In this document: positions 51,743 through 61,551 of the stretch, one piece after another
How the letters are laid out: every line of letters begins with the position of its first letter
Numbering within the stretch: position 1 is the stretch's first letter
Source: Flavobacterium taihuense
GTDB lineage: Bacteria > Bacteroidota > Bacteroidia > Flavobacteriales > Flavobacteriaceae
Direction of reading: 5' to 3'
DNA length: 64,000 bases
NCBI RefSeq assembly: GCF_019351435.1
Contig: NZ_JAHWYN010000009.1
Coordinates: 100,289 to 164,288 of the forward strand
Position numbers and translations under genes: made by a program
Notes under the pieces: model-generated
What the model saw: the letters and a program-made list of their open reading frames with translations, nothing else
Told to the model about the DNA's origin: nothing
Databases searched by the model: none

Positions 51743-54133
51743 TTATTCTTTACTACAAGCTCTCGCCGCTTCTCGTTCCAAATCAAGATATTGCTCTTTA
51801 CCTGTACTCACCGTTACGAAAGAAATATTTCCACCTTCAAATTCGCCCGGTGATGAATAAAGCTTACTTACAGGATCACCACTATCATAACCTATACAAA
51901 GACCATCACCAACAAGCGTAAATTTACCTACTTGTGCTTTCATATTATTTTTGGCTACTTCTTTGTCATTTACATACAATTTGGCAGTACCAATGGATTC
52001 GTTGTATTCTCCAGCTTTCTCTTTGGTGAATTCCATTCCAACTGTATATTTCCCAACTTTAACAGGTTCAGAAGATACTAGTTGCTGTTCCGTAATTCCA
52101 AGGAAATTATAAACATAATACAATTTGTGGTCTTTGATAAACAAACTATGACCTCCAAAACGAGAACCATGAGCAAAAATCACTCCAGAAGCATTAGCAT
52201 CTTTAATCTCAACATTGGCAACAATTTTATATGATTTTCCTCTAACATTAGCAGCTACGGCTTCTGGTACTGAACTGGTATGAGGATAATACGTATGGCT
52301 ATCACTTTCTTTTTCTTCTGTAGGGCGCTCAATAGTTAGTATATCGGTAGCAGAACGGTCATCTAGAGGCAAGGCATTATTTTTCAACGCTTCTTCCATG
52401 TACAATTTCTTCAGTGCTTCCAGTTTTTCGGGATTTTTCTTGGCCAAGTCAACTGATTCGGAACGATCCACATCTACGTGGTATAATTCCCATCTATCCT
52501 GGTCAAATTTACCTTTACCAGTAAGTGGTGCATGAACAGCCACTGCTTTCCAACCGTCCTGCCAAATGGCACGAGTTCCCAGCATGGTGTAATATTGTAC
52601 GTGTTTTTGAGTTGGAGTATCCGGTTTGGCATCAAAAGAATATCTCATAGAAACCCCTGATAAAGGATATTGCTCTACACCTTTGTACACCTTTGGCATC
52701 TCAAGCCCACAAATATCAAGAATAGTCGGAACAATATCTACCGCATGGTGGTACTGATTGCGAATTTCACCTCGGGCTTTAATTCCTTTTGGCCAAGTAA
52801 TCGTTAACGGACATTCTGTTCCTCCGGCATAATTAGAATAACGTTTGAACATTTTGAAAGGAGTGGATAAGGCTGCTGCCCATCCGGTTGGATAATGCTC
52901 GTAAGTATTGGGTCCCCCCAACTCGTCAATTAATTTCATGTTTTCTGATAATTCATCAGGAAAACCATTAAAGAATTTATTCTCATTTACAGAACCACTA
53001 GGGCTTCCTTCTCCAGACGCTCCATTGTCAGAAGCATACATAATAACGGTATTATCATATTGTCCTGTTGCTTTCAAATGATCAATAAGACGGCCAATCT
53101 GAACATCGGTATATTCTGAAAAAGCAGCATACACCTCACACAAACGCGAAAACAATTTCTTCTCATCTGGATTAAGTTTATCCCACGGGCGCACAAAATC
53201 ACCAGGAGCAGCCTGATCTGTTGGCATCGGATTAAACTCTGTTAATTTAGTACCAGCAGGTAAAATTCCTTTTTGAATCATACGAGGTAATACCCATTTG
53301 CGATACGAATCATAACCATCATCAAACTTTCCTTTGTATTTTGCAATATAATCTTTTGGCGCCTGGTGTGGTGCGTGATTCGCTCCTGGACAAAACCACA
53401 TAAACCAAGGTTTAGAAGGATTGGCCGATTTTTGATCACTAATCATCTTAATCGCTTGATCCGCTAAATCTTTAGATAAATGGTATCCTTTTTCAGGACC
53501 ATACGGTTGTTCGATCGCGTGGTTGTCTTCAGTTAAATCAGGATACCATTGGTTTGTTTCTCCACCAATAAATCCATAAAAACGATCGTAACCTTGCTGC
53601 AAAGGCCATTGACTTTTATTCGCTCCCGCAGAAAGATCGGTTTCGGGAACATTGTGGTCTTTTCCTAACCAAAAAGTACTCCATCCGTTATCATTAAGAA
53701 TTTGTGCCATCGTAGCTGCCTGTGGAGGCAATTGACAACTGTAACCCGGAAATCCATTAGCTCCTTCTGTAATAGAACCCATTCCATTCAAATTATGGTT
53801 ACGACCTGTATTGATGCATGAACGAGTTGGCGAACAAAGTGCTACGGTATGCCATTGGGTGTACGTCAAACCATCGGCAGCCAATTTGTCCATCGTTGGC
53901 ATATTGATTCTTCCTCCATAAGGTGACCATGCCGCTAATCCTGTATCATCGTAAAGAATGATAAGAACGTTAGGCGAACCTTCTGGGGCTTTTTTGCGAA
54001 TGTATGGCGTCCAGTCTGCTTTCGATTCCCGGACATCTAATTTTACATCTCCTTTAAAAGTGGGCTGTTGTGCGTAGCTGCAGTGATAAAGTAATACTGT
54101 TGTTACAAATGATAATACAATTTTCATACTCAT
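51743..54133 (-). CDS. arylsulfatase (formylglycine-dependent)
   Basis: A 796-residue secreted sulfatase. A signal peptide (cleavage near HCSYAQQ) precedes the sulfatase domain. Metal ligands are the Asp pair in ILYDDTG and the active-site CSPTR with Cys100, which must be turned to formylglycine, followed by GRNHN. Other sites are WLGKDHNVPE and MYASDNGASGEGSP. The last ~200 residues form a beta-rich accessory domain. The length is typical for long arylsulfatases. Two ATG starts two codons apart are possible. No sulfatase-maturation gene is nearby. It is divergent from the multihaem cytochrome gene. Confidence 0.94.
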   Translation of the reverse strand: MSMKIVLSFVTTVLLYHCSYAQQPTFKGDVKLDVRESKADWTPYIRKKAPEGSPNVLIILYDDTGLAAWSPYGGRINMPTMDKLAADGLTYTQWHTVALCSPTRSCINTGRNHNLNGMGSITEGANGFPGYSCQLPPQAATMAQILNDNGWSTFWLGKDHNVPETDLSAGANKSQWPLQQGYDRFYGFIGGETNQWYPDLTEDNHAIEQPYGPEKGYHLSKDLADQAIKMISDQKSANPSKPWFMWFCPGANHAPHQAPKDYIAKYKGKFDDGYDSYRKWVLPRMIQKGILPAGTKLTEFNPMPTDQAAPGDFVRPWDKLNPDEKKLFSRLCEVYAAFSEYTDVQIGRLIDHLKATGQYDNTVIMYASDNGASGEGSPSGSVNENKFFNGFPDELSENMKLIDELGGPNTYEHYPTGWAAALSTPFKMFKRYSNYAGGTECPLTITWPKGIKARGEIRNQYHHAVDIVPTILDICGLEMPKVYKGVEQYPLSGVSMRYSFDAKPDTPTQKHVQYYTMLGTRAIWQDGWKAVAVHAPLTGKGKFDQDRWELYHVDVDRSESVDLAKKNPEKLEALKKLYMEEALKNNALPLDDRSATDILTIERPTEEKESDSHTYYPHTSSVPEAVAANVRGKSYKIVANVEIKDANASGVIFAHGSRFGGHSLFIKDHKLYYVYNFLGITEQQLVSSEPVKVGKYTVGMEFTKEKAGEYNESIGTAKLYVNDKEVAKNNMKAQVGKFTLVGDGLCIGYDSGDPVSKLYSSPGEFEGGNISFVTVSTGKEQYLDLEREAARACSKE

Positions 54134-54555
54134 AATTACTGAATTTTTAAATTAATAGAATTTATATAAAAAAACTGTTAGAAAAGAAAGTACTAAAGAT
54201 AAAAAAAAAGCAACAACCCGTAAGAAATAATTAATTAACATTTAAAACACATATTAACAATTGTTTATACTTAAATTTAATGATTACAAAATACAAAGGC
54301 GATTGTTTTTTGGTTTCCTCAAAACTATTATTGATGTAAAAAAAATCTTCTTTTTTCGTATATATAACTTTATGCTCTTTTGGCTTTTTTACTCCTTGTA
54401 ACCTAACCCAAAAATACTATCTTTACCTATCAGACGTTTCAAAATACAAAATCAATAAATTAAAATATTCATCTTAAATTGATAGTGAAACACTTGAATT
54501 ATAATTCCGAATCCTATTCTCATTTTGAAATTATTTTTAAACAAAATCTTGTTTT
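54134..54555. other. 422-base divergent spacer
   Basis: It separates the sulfatase and cytochrome genes. It contains the duplicated promoter segment, copy A (54378-54436). No gene or other hairpin is seen; it is very AT-rich. Confidence 0.45.
54396..54425 (+). promoter_or_regulatory. promoter copy A (before the multihaem cytochrome)
   Basis: TTG (54396-54398), 19 bases, TATCTTTA (54418-54425) fits the Bacteroidota promoter except for a final A. It is part of a ~60-base segment (54378-54436) that recurs at 57022-57082 before ricT. Confidence 0.55.
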
Positions 54556-56799
54556 ATGCAGCGTAAGTACGTCTTATTTATTATTTTAATTCTCCTTTCA
54601 TTCGTTGCATTTAGAATTTTTATAGTAGATAGTTATTCTTCAAAAGAAGAAAAATACAGTTTAATATCGAATGAAAAAAGTACTTATGTAGGTGACCAAT
54701 CCTGTAAAGAATGTCACAAAGCAGAGCATAAGGAATGGAAAGAATCACATCATTTTATGTCAATGTTACCGCCATCGGAAAAAACAGTAAAGGGAAATTT
54801 TGATAACATCACTCATATAGCCGACGGAGTTACCAGCAGATTCTTTAAAAAAGGAAACAAATATTTCATCAACACAGAGGGTGAGGATGGCAAAAATCAT
54901 GATTACGAAGTAAAATACATCTTCGGTTTTACTCCATTACAGCAATATCTGGTTGAATTCCCAGGAGGGAGACTACAGGTTCCAAGGGTGAGTTGGGACA
55001 CCAAACAAAAAAAGTGGTTTAACCAATATGCCAAACAAACCGTCTCTTCACACGACTGGCTGCATTGGACTGGAAATTCTCAAAACTGGAATACGATGTG
55101 CGCTTCCTGCCACTCGACCAATCTCCAAAAAAAATATGATGACAAAACAAATACTTACAAAACGAGCTATAGTGTCATAAATGTGAGCTGCGAGAGCTGT
55201 CACGGAGCTGGAAAGGAGCACAGTGATTACATTAAGAACGAAGATTATAAAGACGGTAATAAAATAAAAGGCAGTTTTCTTAAATTGATTAAAAACGGAA
55301 ACCAGCTTGAACAGATAAACACTTGTGCTCCTTGTCATGCCCGGGCATCTGAGATTAGCAATAATCATATTCGGAGCAATGAAATCATGGACAATTATAT
55401 TCCGCAGATTCCCGATACAGAGAATTTCTTTGCAGATGGACAAATTGATGACGAAGATTATATCTACACTTCATTCCTGCAAAGCAAAATGTTCAGCAAG
55501 GGGGTAAAATGCAGTAATTGTCATAATCCGCATTCGACAAAACTAAAAAAAATAGACAATCAGACCTGCTTACAATGTCATAATCCGCAAAAATACAATT
55601 TACCTACTCATACTTTTCATCCTGTGGGAAGCCAATCTGCACTCTGTGTGAGCTGTCACATGCCAGGAAAAATATATATGGGTAACGATTTGAGACACGA
55701 CCACAGTTTCAGAGTGCCAAGGCCAGACTTATCCGAAAAGTATGGAACGCCAAATGCCTGCAGCAGCTGTCATCAGGAAAAATCAAACAAGTATCTAGCT
55801 GATGCAATAGTAAAATGGTATGGGCCAAAAAGAAAATACCATTTTTCCGATGATCTTATTCCGGGAAGTCAATTGGACTCAAAAAGTGAAGCGCACCTGA
55901 TAAAACTGATTGAAAACAGTCAAACACCAGACATAATTAAAGCAACTGCCGCTTTTTATCTGGGGAACATTCAAACAGAACCTAGCCTAAATATACTCTT
56001 AAAATCTTTAAAAAATAAAGATGCGCAAGTAAGATACCGCTCATTGAGAAGTCTGTCAAATTTTGAGCCAAGGAGCTGGATAAATCAAGTAGGATATTTA
56101 CTCTCGGATAAAGTAAGAGCTGTGAGAATAGCGGCAGCCGATCTTTATATTACTATTCCCCAAGAACAAATACCAAGTCAGCACAAAGATGCTTTTGTGG
56201 CCGCGCACAAAGAGCTAAAAAAATATTTGCACTATCAAACCGATTTTTCTGTCGGAAACGTAATGCTGGCTGATTACTACCTTAAGCTGAAGGATTATGG
56301 CAATGCGGTAAATTATTATGAAAAAGGATTGAAAAAAGACAGCCAAATGAATTATGCTTTACTTAATTTATCTACAACTTACAATTTGCAGGGAAATAAT
56401 GAACAAGCCTTAAAATCATTGGAAAGAGCCTTGAAAAACGATTCAAAAAACGCGCGTATTTATTACAATATGGCATTGCTTTATAACGAAATGAGCAACC
56501 AGCCCGAAGCAGAAAAAGCTTTTGCAAAAGCGGTCGCTCTGAAATCAGACAATCCAAGGGTTTACTATAATTACGGCTTACTTTTGATTCAAAGCAAAAA
56601 ATTCAAAGAAGCTGAAGTGGTGCTAAACAAAGGAATCGCAATAAATCCATCGGCACCTGAACTTTATTATGCATTGACCTTTCTTTATATACAAACCAAC
56701 GACACAACAAAAGCACAGAAAGCAGTACTTCAATTGAAGCAATTGGATCCAAACAATCCTGAATACCAAGGATTATTTAAAAATATGGGAGTATACTAA
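54556..56799 (+). CDS. octahaem cytochrome c with HEAT and TPR repeats
   Basis: A 747-residue protein anchored by an N-terminal hydrophobic helix (a signal or signal-anchor). Eight c-type haem motifs are present: CKECH (~50), CASCH (~182), CESCH (~211), CAPCH (~257), CSNCH (~319), CLQCH (~338), CVSCH (~365) and CSSCH (~403). Residues ~440-540 read as HEAT-like helical repeats (SLRSLSNFEPRSW) and ~560-747 as four or five TPRs (NYALLNLSTTYNLQGNNEQA). It would be a periplasmic electron-transfer protein docked to partners by its helical repeats. No oxidoreductase genes are beside it. It is divergent from the sulfatase. Confidence 0.88.
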   Translation: MQRKYVLFIILILLSFVAFRIFIVDSYSSKEEKYSLISNEKSTYVGDQSCKECHKAEHKEWKESHHFMSMLPPSEKTVKGNFDNITHIADGVTSRFFKKGNKYFINTEGEDGKNHDYEVKYIFGFTPLQQYLVEFPGGRLQVPRVSWDTKQKKWFNQYAKQTVSSHDWLHWTGNSQNWNTMCASCHSTNLQKKYDDKTNTYKTSYSVINVSCESCHGAGKEHSDYIKNEDYKDGNKIKGSFLKLIKNGNQLEQINTCAPCHARASEISNNHIRSNEIMDNYIPQIPDTENFFADGQIDDEDYIYTSFLQSKMFSKGVKCSNCHNPHSTKLKKIDNQTCLQCHNPQKYNLPTHTFHPVGSQSALCVSCHMPGKIYMGNDLRHDHSFRVPRPDLSEKYGTPNACSSCHQEKSNKYLADAIVKWYGPKRKYHFSDDLIPGSQLDSKSEAHLIKLIENSQTPDIIKATAAFYLGNIQTEPSLNILLKSLKNKDAQVRYRSLRSLSNFEPRSWINQVGYLLSDKVRAVRIAAADLYITIPQEQIPSQHKDAFVAAHKELKKYLHYQTDFSVGNVMLADYYLKLKDYGNAVNYYEKGLKKDSQMNYALLNLSTTYNLQGNNEQALKSLERALKNDSKNARIYYNMALLYNEMSNQPEAEKAFAKAVALKSDNPRVYYNYGLLLIQSKKFKEAEVVLNKGIAINPSAPELYYALTFLYIQTNDTTKAQKAVLQLKQLDPNNPEYQGLFKNMGVY

Positions 56800-57127
56800 T
56801 GGATCTAAAAGCAATAGCAAAAACACAACGCTAATTCATAAAAAAATGTAAAAAAAAACACATCATAAATAATTTTGTATTCGATTAAACTCGGCATAAT
56901 CCATTTACAAAAAAGGGTTCAAAAGAGAATTTTTTAGGTTTAAAATATCTAATTTGGACTACAATGGTTTTTATTAAATCGCGAATTTCTATAGTTTTTC
57001 TTTAGCATAAATTTATGAATATTTGGCGTTTTCAGCTCTTGTAACATAAACCAAAAAAATACTATCTTTACCCATTAAACGTAATACGAACTTAAATTGC
57101 TTCAATAGCAATACTACATATATCATT
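56800..57127. other. 328-base spacer before ricT
   Basis: AT-rich, with no open frame or terminator hairpin seen after the cytochrome gene. Its right part holds duplicated promoter segment copy B (57022-57082). Confidence 0.4.
57039..57070 (+). promoter_or_regulatory. promoter copy B (before ricT)
   Basis: TTG (57039-57041), 21 bases, TATCTTTA (57063-57070). The surrounding 57022-57082 segment matches 54378-54436 over most positions with small gaps. Confidence 0.55.
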
Positions 57128-58513
57128 ATGGCATGTACAAGTTGTTCAACTTCAGACGGTGGTTCACCAAAGGGTTGTAAAAATAATGGGACTTGCGGCA
57201 CCGATAGCTGCAATAAATTGACTGTTTTTGATTGGCTTTCGAACATGAGTTTACCCAATGGTGAAGCTCCTTTTGACTGTGTCGAAGTCCGATTTAAGAA
57301 TGGTAGAAAAGAATTTTACCGCAATACCGAGAATTTGACTTTAAGCATGGGTGATATTGTGGCAACTGTCGCTTCACCTGGTCATGATATTGGAATTGTA
57401 ACACTTACAGGAGAATTGGTAAAAATTCAAATGAAGAAAAAGGGGGTAAATCATTTGAGTAATGAAGTACCGAAGGTATATCGAAAAGCAACTCAAAAAG
57501 ACATCGATATTTGGACAACAGCCCGAAACAAAGAAGAACCAATGAAAGTGCGTGCACGAGAATTGGCGATTGCACAAAAACTGGAAATGAAAATTTCTGA
57601 TATTGAATTTCAAGGTGACGGGTCGAAAGCTACTTTCTATTATACGGCCAATGACAGAGTCGATTTTAGGCTTTTAATCAAAGATTTTGCCAAAGAATTT
57701 AGTACCAGAGTTGAGATGAAACAAGTTGGTTTCCGTCAGGAAGCAGCTCGTTTGGGCGGAATTGGTTCTTGTGGTAGAGAATTATGTTGTTCTACTTGGT
57801 TAACAGATTTCAGAAGTGTTAACACCTCTGCGGCGCGTTACCAGCAATTGTCCTTAAACCCGCAAAAACTAGCCGGTCAATGCGGTAAATTGAAGTGTTG
57901 TTTGAATTACGAATTGGACACTTACATGGATGCTTTGAAAGATTTTCCAGAATTTGACACCAAATTGATTACCGAAAAAGGGGATGCTATTTGTCAAAAG
58001 CAAGACATTTTTAAAGGTTTAATGTGGTTCGCCTACACCAATAATTTTGCTAATTGGCACATTTTAAAAATTGACCAAGTCAAAGAAATTATTGCCGAAA
58101 ACAAATTAAAAAACAAAGTTTCGTCACTAGAAGATTATGCTATTGAAGAGGTTGCAGAACCAGAGCAAAATTTCAATAATGCGATGGGTCAAGAAAGTTT
58201 AACTCGTTTTGACCAACCAAAGAGAAAGAAAAAACCAGCCAAAAAACCTAGAGTAGCTGGAGAAAATGCAATCGTGCCTAATAGTACAAATAAACCAACT
58301 ATTCAAAAAAATAGTCCCCCGAGCAATGTAAACGCTAACGTTCCCAACAAAGAGAATCCTGTTAAGGAAAATCCTAACGGCAACAATGGAAATAGAAATC
58401 GTAATAAAAATAATCGCAAGAAACCCAACAACAATCGTCCTCCTTCAGCTGAGAACAAAACAGAACAGCCTAGAAAACCAATAATTATTAAAAAAAATGA
58501 CAATAAAGAATAG
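57128..58513 (+). CDS. ricT: RicT (PSP1/YaaT-type) regulatory iron-sulfur complex subunit
   Basis: A 461-residue protein with the PSP1 domain in the first ~300 residues. The N terminus is Cys-rich (CTSCSTSDGGSPKGC, GTCGTDSC), and the conserved Cys block GGIGSCGRELCC is present. RicT works with partners in RNA processing and developmental control in Firmicutes; in Bacteroidota its role is less clear. The last ~110 residues are a low-complexity Lys/Asn/Pro tail. It overlaps gldH by 17 bases. Confidence 0.92.
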   Translation: MACTSCSTSDGGSPKGCKNNGTCGTDSCNKLTVFDWLSNMSLPNGEAPFDCVEVRFKNGRKEFYRNTENLTLSMGDIVATVASPGHDIGIVTLTGELVKIQMKKKGVNHLSNEVPKVYRKATQKDIDIWTTARNKEEPMKVRARELAIAQKLEMKISDIEFQGDGSKATFYYTANDRVDFRLLIKDFAKEFSTRVEMKQVGFRQEAARLGGIGSCGRELCCSTWLTDFRSVNTSAARYQQLSLNPQKLAGQCGKLKCCLNYELDTYMDALKDFPEFDTKLITEKGDAICQKQDIFKGLMWFAYTNNFANWHILKIDQVKEIIAENKLKNKVSSLEDYAIEEVAEPEQNFNNAMGQESLTRFDQPKRKKKPAKKPRVAGENAIVPNSTNKPTIQKNSPPSNVNANVPNKENPVKENPNGNNGNRNRNKNNRKKPNNNRPPSAENKTEQPRKPIIIKKNDNKE

Positions 58514-58976
58514 TCTTTTACTCCTTTTTGTAACAGCACTCCTTTTTTCATGTGATAAAAAAAGAGTTTTTGACGAGTATAAATCTGTGGGTAGCGCCTG
58601 GAACAAAGACAGCATAGTCACTTTTGATTTGCCTGATTTGGATTCAACAAAAAGATACAATTTATTTGTAAATTTAAGAAATAACAACAATTACAAATAC
58701 AACAATCTGTTTCTAATTGTGTCCTTAGAAAGTCCAAATGGGTATACTAAAGTAGATACTTTAGAATACCAAATGGCCGAACCTGACGGGACGTTATTAG
58801 GCGATGGCTTTACTGATCTCAAAGAAAGCAAACTCTACTACAAAGAAAATGTTCGTTTTAGAGGTAAATACAAAGTACATATCAAACAAGCAGTGAGAGA
58901 AAACGGAAAAGTGCCAGGAGTTACTTTTTTAGAAGGAATCACAGAGGTAGGTTTTAGAATAGAAAATAAAGATTAG
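58497..58976 (+). CDS. gldH: gliding motility lipoprotein GldH
   Basis: A 159-residue lipoprotein (lipobox LFSC after LLLLFVTAL). GldH is needed for gliding motility and the type IX secretion-linked machinery in Flavobacterium. Matching segments are FDEYKSVGSAWNKDSIVTF and, near the end, GITEVGFRIEN. It overlaps ricT by 17 bases upstream and is 9 bases before the PBP1A gene, the order usual for flavobacteria. Confidence 0.93.
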   Translation: MTIKNSLLLLFVTALLFSCDKKRVFDEYKSVGSAWNKDSIVTFDLPDLDSTKRYNLFVNLRNNNNYKYNNLFLIVSLESPNGYTKVDTLEYQMAEPDGTLLGDGFTDLKESKLYYKENVRFRGKYKVHIKQAVRENGKVPGVTFLEGITEVGFRIENKD

Positions 58977-58985
58977 AACACGATT

Positions 58986-61304
58986 ATGGCTATTAAAAAA
59001 AGTAACGCTCAGACAAAAGGCATCGATAAAGATGTTAAATATTATTCCAATAAATTTTGGAAAATTTACTTTTATGGATTGGGAATTGTCGCTTTATTCT
59101 TCCTGTTTGCATCTTGGGGTCTCTTTGGATCTATGCCTTCATTTGAAGATTTAGAAAACCCAGATTCCAATCTTGCCACCGAAATCATCTCTTCTGATGG
59201 AGTGGTTTTGGGGAAATATTTTAAACAAAACCGTTCTGCATTAAAATATTCTGACTTACCAAAAAACTTAGTTCAAGCCTTGATTGCTACTGAAGATGCT
59301 CGTTTTTATGAGCATTCTGGAATTGATGGAAGAGGAACCCTAAGAGCCATCGCCAGTTTGGGAACTAGTGGAGGAGCCAGTACCTTAACCCAACAATTGG
59401 CTAAACAGTTATTTCACGGTGAAGGGTCTAAGTTTTTGCCTTTTCGAATTGTACAAAAAGCCAAAGAATGGATCATCGCTATTCGTTTGGAAAGACAATA
59501 CACCAAAAACGAAATCATTGCCATGTATTGTAATGTGTATGATTTTGGAAACTATTCCGTAGGGGTTAGTTCCGCCGCAAAAACCTATTTTTCAAAGGAG
59601 CCCAAAGATTTAACCATTGACGAATCCGCTATTTTAGTGGGTATGTTCAAAAACTCAGGGCTTTACAATCCAGTAAAAAATCCAGTTGGAGTAAAAAACC
59701 GAAGAAATGTAGTGCTTTTGCAAATGGAAAAAGCAAACCTTATTACCGAAGACCAAAAACTTAAATTGCAAAGCTTGCCTATCACGCTTCATTTCAAACT
59801 AGAAAGCCATAGAGAAGGAACTGCTACTTATTTTAGAGAATACCTTCGTGATTATATGAAAAAATGGGTGGAAGAAAACAAAAAACCTGATGGTTCTGAT
59901 TACGACATTTACAAAGACGGACTTAAAATCTACACCACTATCGATTCCAGAATGCAAGCGTACGCCGAAGAAGCAGTTGCGGCCCACATGGCCAATATGC
60001 AGGAAGAATTTTTCGATCAAGCCAAAGGCAATAAAAACGCGCCTTTTGTAAACATTTCTGAAGCAGAAACACAACGTATCATCAATCAGGCTATGAAATC
60101 GTCTAACCGATGGACCGCATTGAAAGAACAAGATAAAAGCGACGAAGAAATCATCAAAACTTTCAGCGAAAAAACAAAAATGACCGTTTTCACTTGGAAA
60201 GGAGAAAGAGATACTATCATGACTCCTCTGGATTCCATTCGTTATTACAAACACTTTTTACAAGCAGGTGTAATGTCTATGGAACCTCAAACGGGTAATA
60301 TTAAAGTTTGGGTTGGTGGTATCAACTACAAGTATTTTCAATACGACCACGTAGGGCAAGGTGCAAGACAAGTTGGTTCTACCTTCAAACCTTTTGTTTA
60401 TGCAACCGCTATAGAACAATTGAATATGTCTCCCTGCGATTCGATACTTGACGGTCCATTTATCATTCGCAAAGGACGTCACCACGTAACCGAAGATTGG
60501 GAACCTAGAAACTCCGATAATAACTATCGAGGAATGGTAACTTTAAAACAAGCATTGGCTCACTCAATTAATACTGTTTCGGCCAAATTGATTGACAAAG
60601 TTGGCCCAGAAGCCGTAATTGAACTGACGCATAAATTAGGAGTGAAATCTGAAATCATCAATCAGCCGTCAATCGCTTTGGGAGCTGTGGAAATTACAGT
60701 AGAAGATATGGTGGCTGCCTTCAGTACATTTGCTAACCAAGGAGTTTATACCAAACCGCAATTCTTGTCTAAAATTGAAAATAAAAGCGGTGAAGTTATT
60801 TACGAACCTATCCCAGAATCGCATGACGTTTTGAACAAAGACATCGCATTTGCAGTAATTAAATTATTGGAAGGTGTAACCGAAACTGGTTCTGGTGCCA
60901 GATTGAGAACTCAAAATGGAGGAAACGGGGACAAACGCTGGACAGGATATCCTTATATGTTTACAAATCCAATTGCCGGAAAAACAGGAACCTCACAAAA
61001 TCAATCCGATGGTTGGTTCATGGGAATGGTACCCAACCTAGTAACAGGTGTTTGGGTAGGCTGTGAAGACCGTTCTGCACATTTCAAAACGCTTACGTTT
61101 GGACAAGGAGCAGCTACATCATTACCAATTTGGGGTTATTTCATGAAAAAATGCTATGATGACAAAGGATTAAACATATCCAAGGAAGATTTTGAAAGAC
61201 CTAAGAATCTTTCCATCAAAGTAGATTGTTATACCCCACGAGCAGCCGTAGTTAAAGACTCCACTGCCACTCCGGAACAAGATACCGAAGAGTTTTCATT
61301 GTAA
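58986..61304 (+). CDS. class A penicillin-binding protein (PBP1A)
   Basis: A 772-residue bifunctional peptidoglycan synthase. A short cytoplasmic tail and one membrane helix (~25-50) precede the glycosyltransferase domain (EDARFYEHSGIDGRG, then GGASTLTQQLAKQL) and the transpeptidase domain with STFK (SxxK), SIN (SxN) and KTGTS. Residues ~290-420 form a linker. It polymerises and cross-links glycan in the periplasm. It follows gldH by 9 bases, so it is probably in the ricT-gldH transcript. Confidence 0.96.
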   Translation: MAIKKSNAQTKGIDKDVKYYSNKFWKIYFYGLGIVALFFLFASWGLFGSMPSFEDLENPDSNLATEIISSDGVVLGKYFKQNRSALKYSDLPKNLVQALIATEDARFYEHSGIDGRGTLRAIASLGTSGGASTLTQQLAKQLFHGEGSKFLPFRIVQKAKEWIIAIRLERQYTKNEIIAMYCNVYDFGNYSVGVSSAAKTYFSKEPKDLTIDESAILVGMFKNSGLYNPVKNPVGVKNRRNVVLLQMEKANLITEDQKLKLQSLPITLHFKLESHREGTATYFREYLRDYMKKWVEENKKPDGSDYDIYKDGLKIYTTIDSRMQAYAEEAVAAHMANMQEEFFDQAKGNKNAPFVNISEAETQRIINQAMKSSNRWTALKEQDKSDEEIIKTFSEKTKMTVFTWKGERDTIMTPLDSIRYYKHFLQAGVMSMEPQTGNIKVWVGGINYKYFQYDHVGQGARQVGSTFKPFVYATAIEQLNMSPCDSILDGPFIIRKGRHHVTEDWEPRNSDNNYRGMVTLKQALAHSINTVSAKLIDKVGPEAVIELTHKLGVKSEIINQPSIALGAVEITVEDMVAAFSTFANQGVYTKPQFLSKIENKSGEVIYEPIPESHDVLNKDIAFAVIKLLEGVTETGSGARLRTQNGGNGDKRWTGYPYMFTNPIAGKTGTSQNQSDGWFMGMVPNLVTGVWVGCEDRSAHFKTLTFGQGAATSLPIWGYFMKKCYDDKGLNISKEDFERPKNLSIKVDCYTPRAAVVKDSTATPEQDTEEFSL

Positions 61305-61323
61305 AAAATACATAATAGAATTC

Positions 61324-61360
61324 AAAGAGTCATTTTAGTCAATCTAAAATGGCTTTTTTT
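61324..61360 (+). terminator. terminator after PBP1A
   Basis: AGTCATTTTAG and CTAAAATGGCT pair (one G-T), followed by seven T. Confidence 0.8.
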
Positions 61361-61551
61361 GTTTGTCCACATTTAATAAAATTTTTGAAAACAAATAATG
61401 TGATTATTTTACTAAATTTGCTTTAAAAATTAGTTATTTTCAATTGAGGTCCTTTTTTTAATACATTAAATAGTAATACTTCACAGAAAATCGAAATGCA
61501 CTAATTTTCAAAACTCATAAACGAAATCGATATAGTTATAAATAAATCATT

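Noticed and set aside
51743..56799. A sulfatase-cytochrome functional system
   Set aside because: The genes are divergent, there is no maturase or shared operator, and the duplicated promoter segment suggests the cytochrome gene arrived separately.
58303..58551. A minus-strand frame rich in Leu, looking like a membrane protein
   Set aside because: It is the antisense of the Lys/Asn-rich RicT tail.
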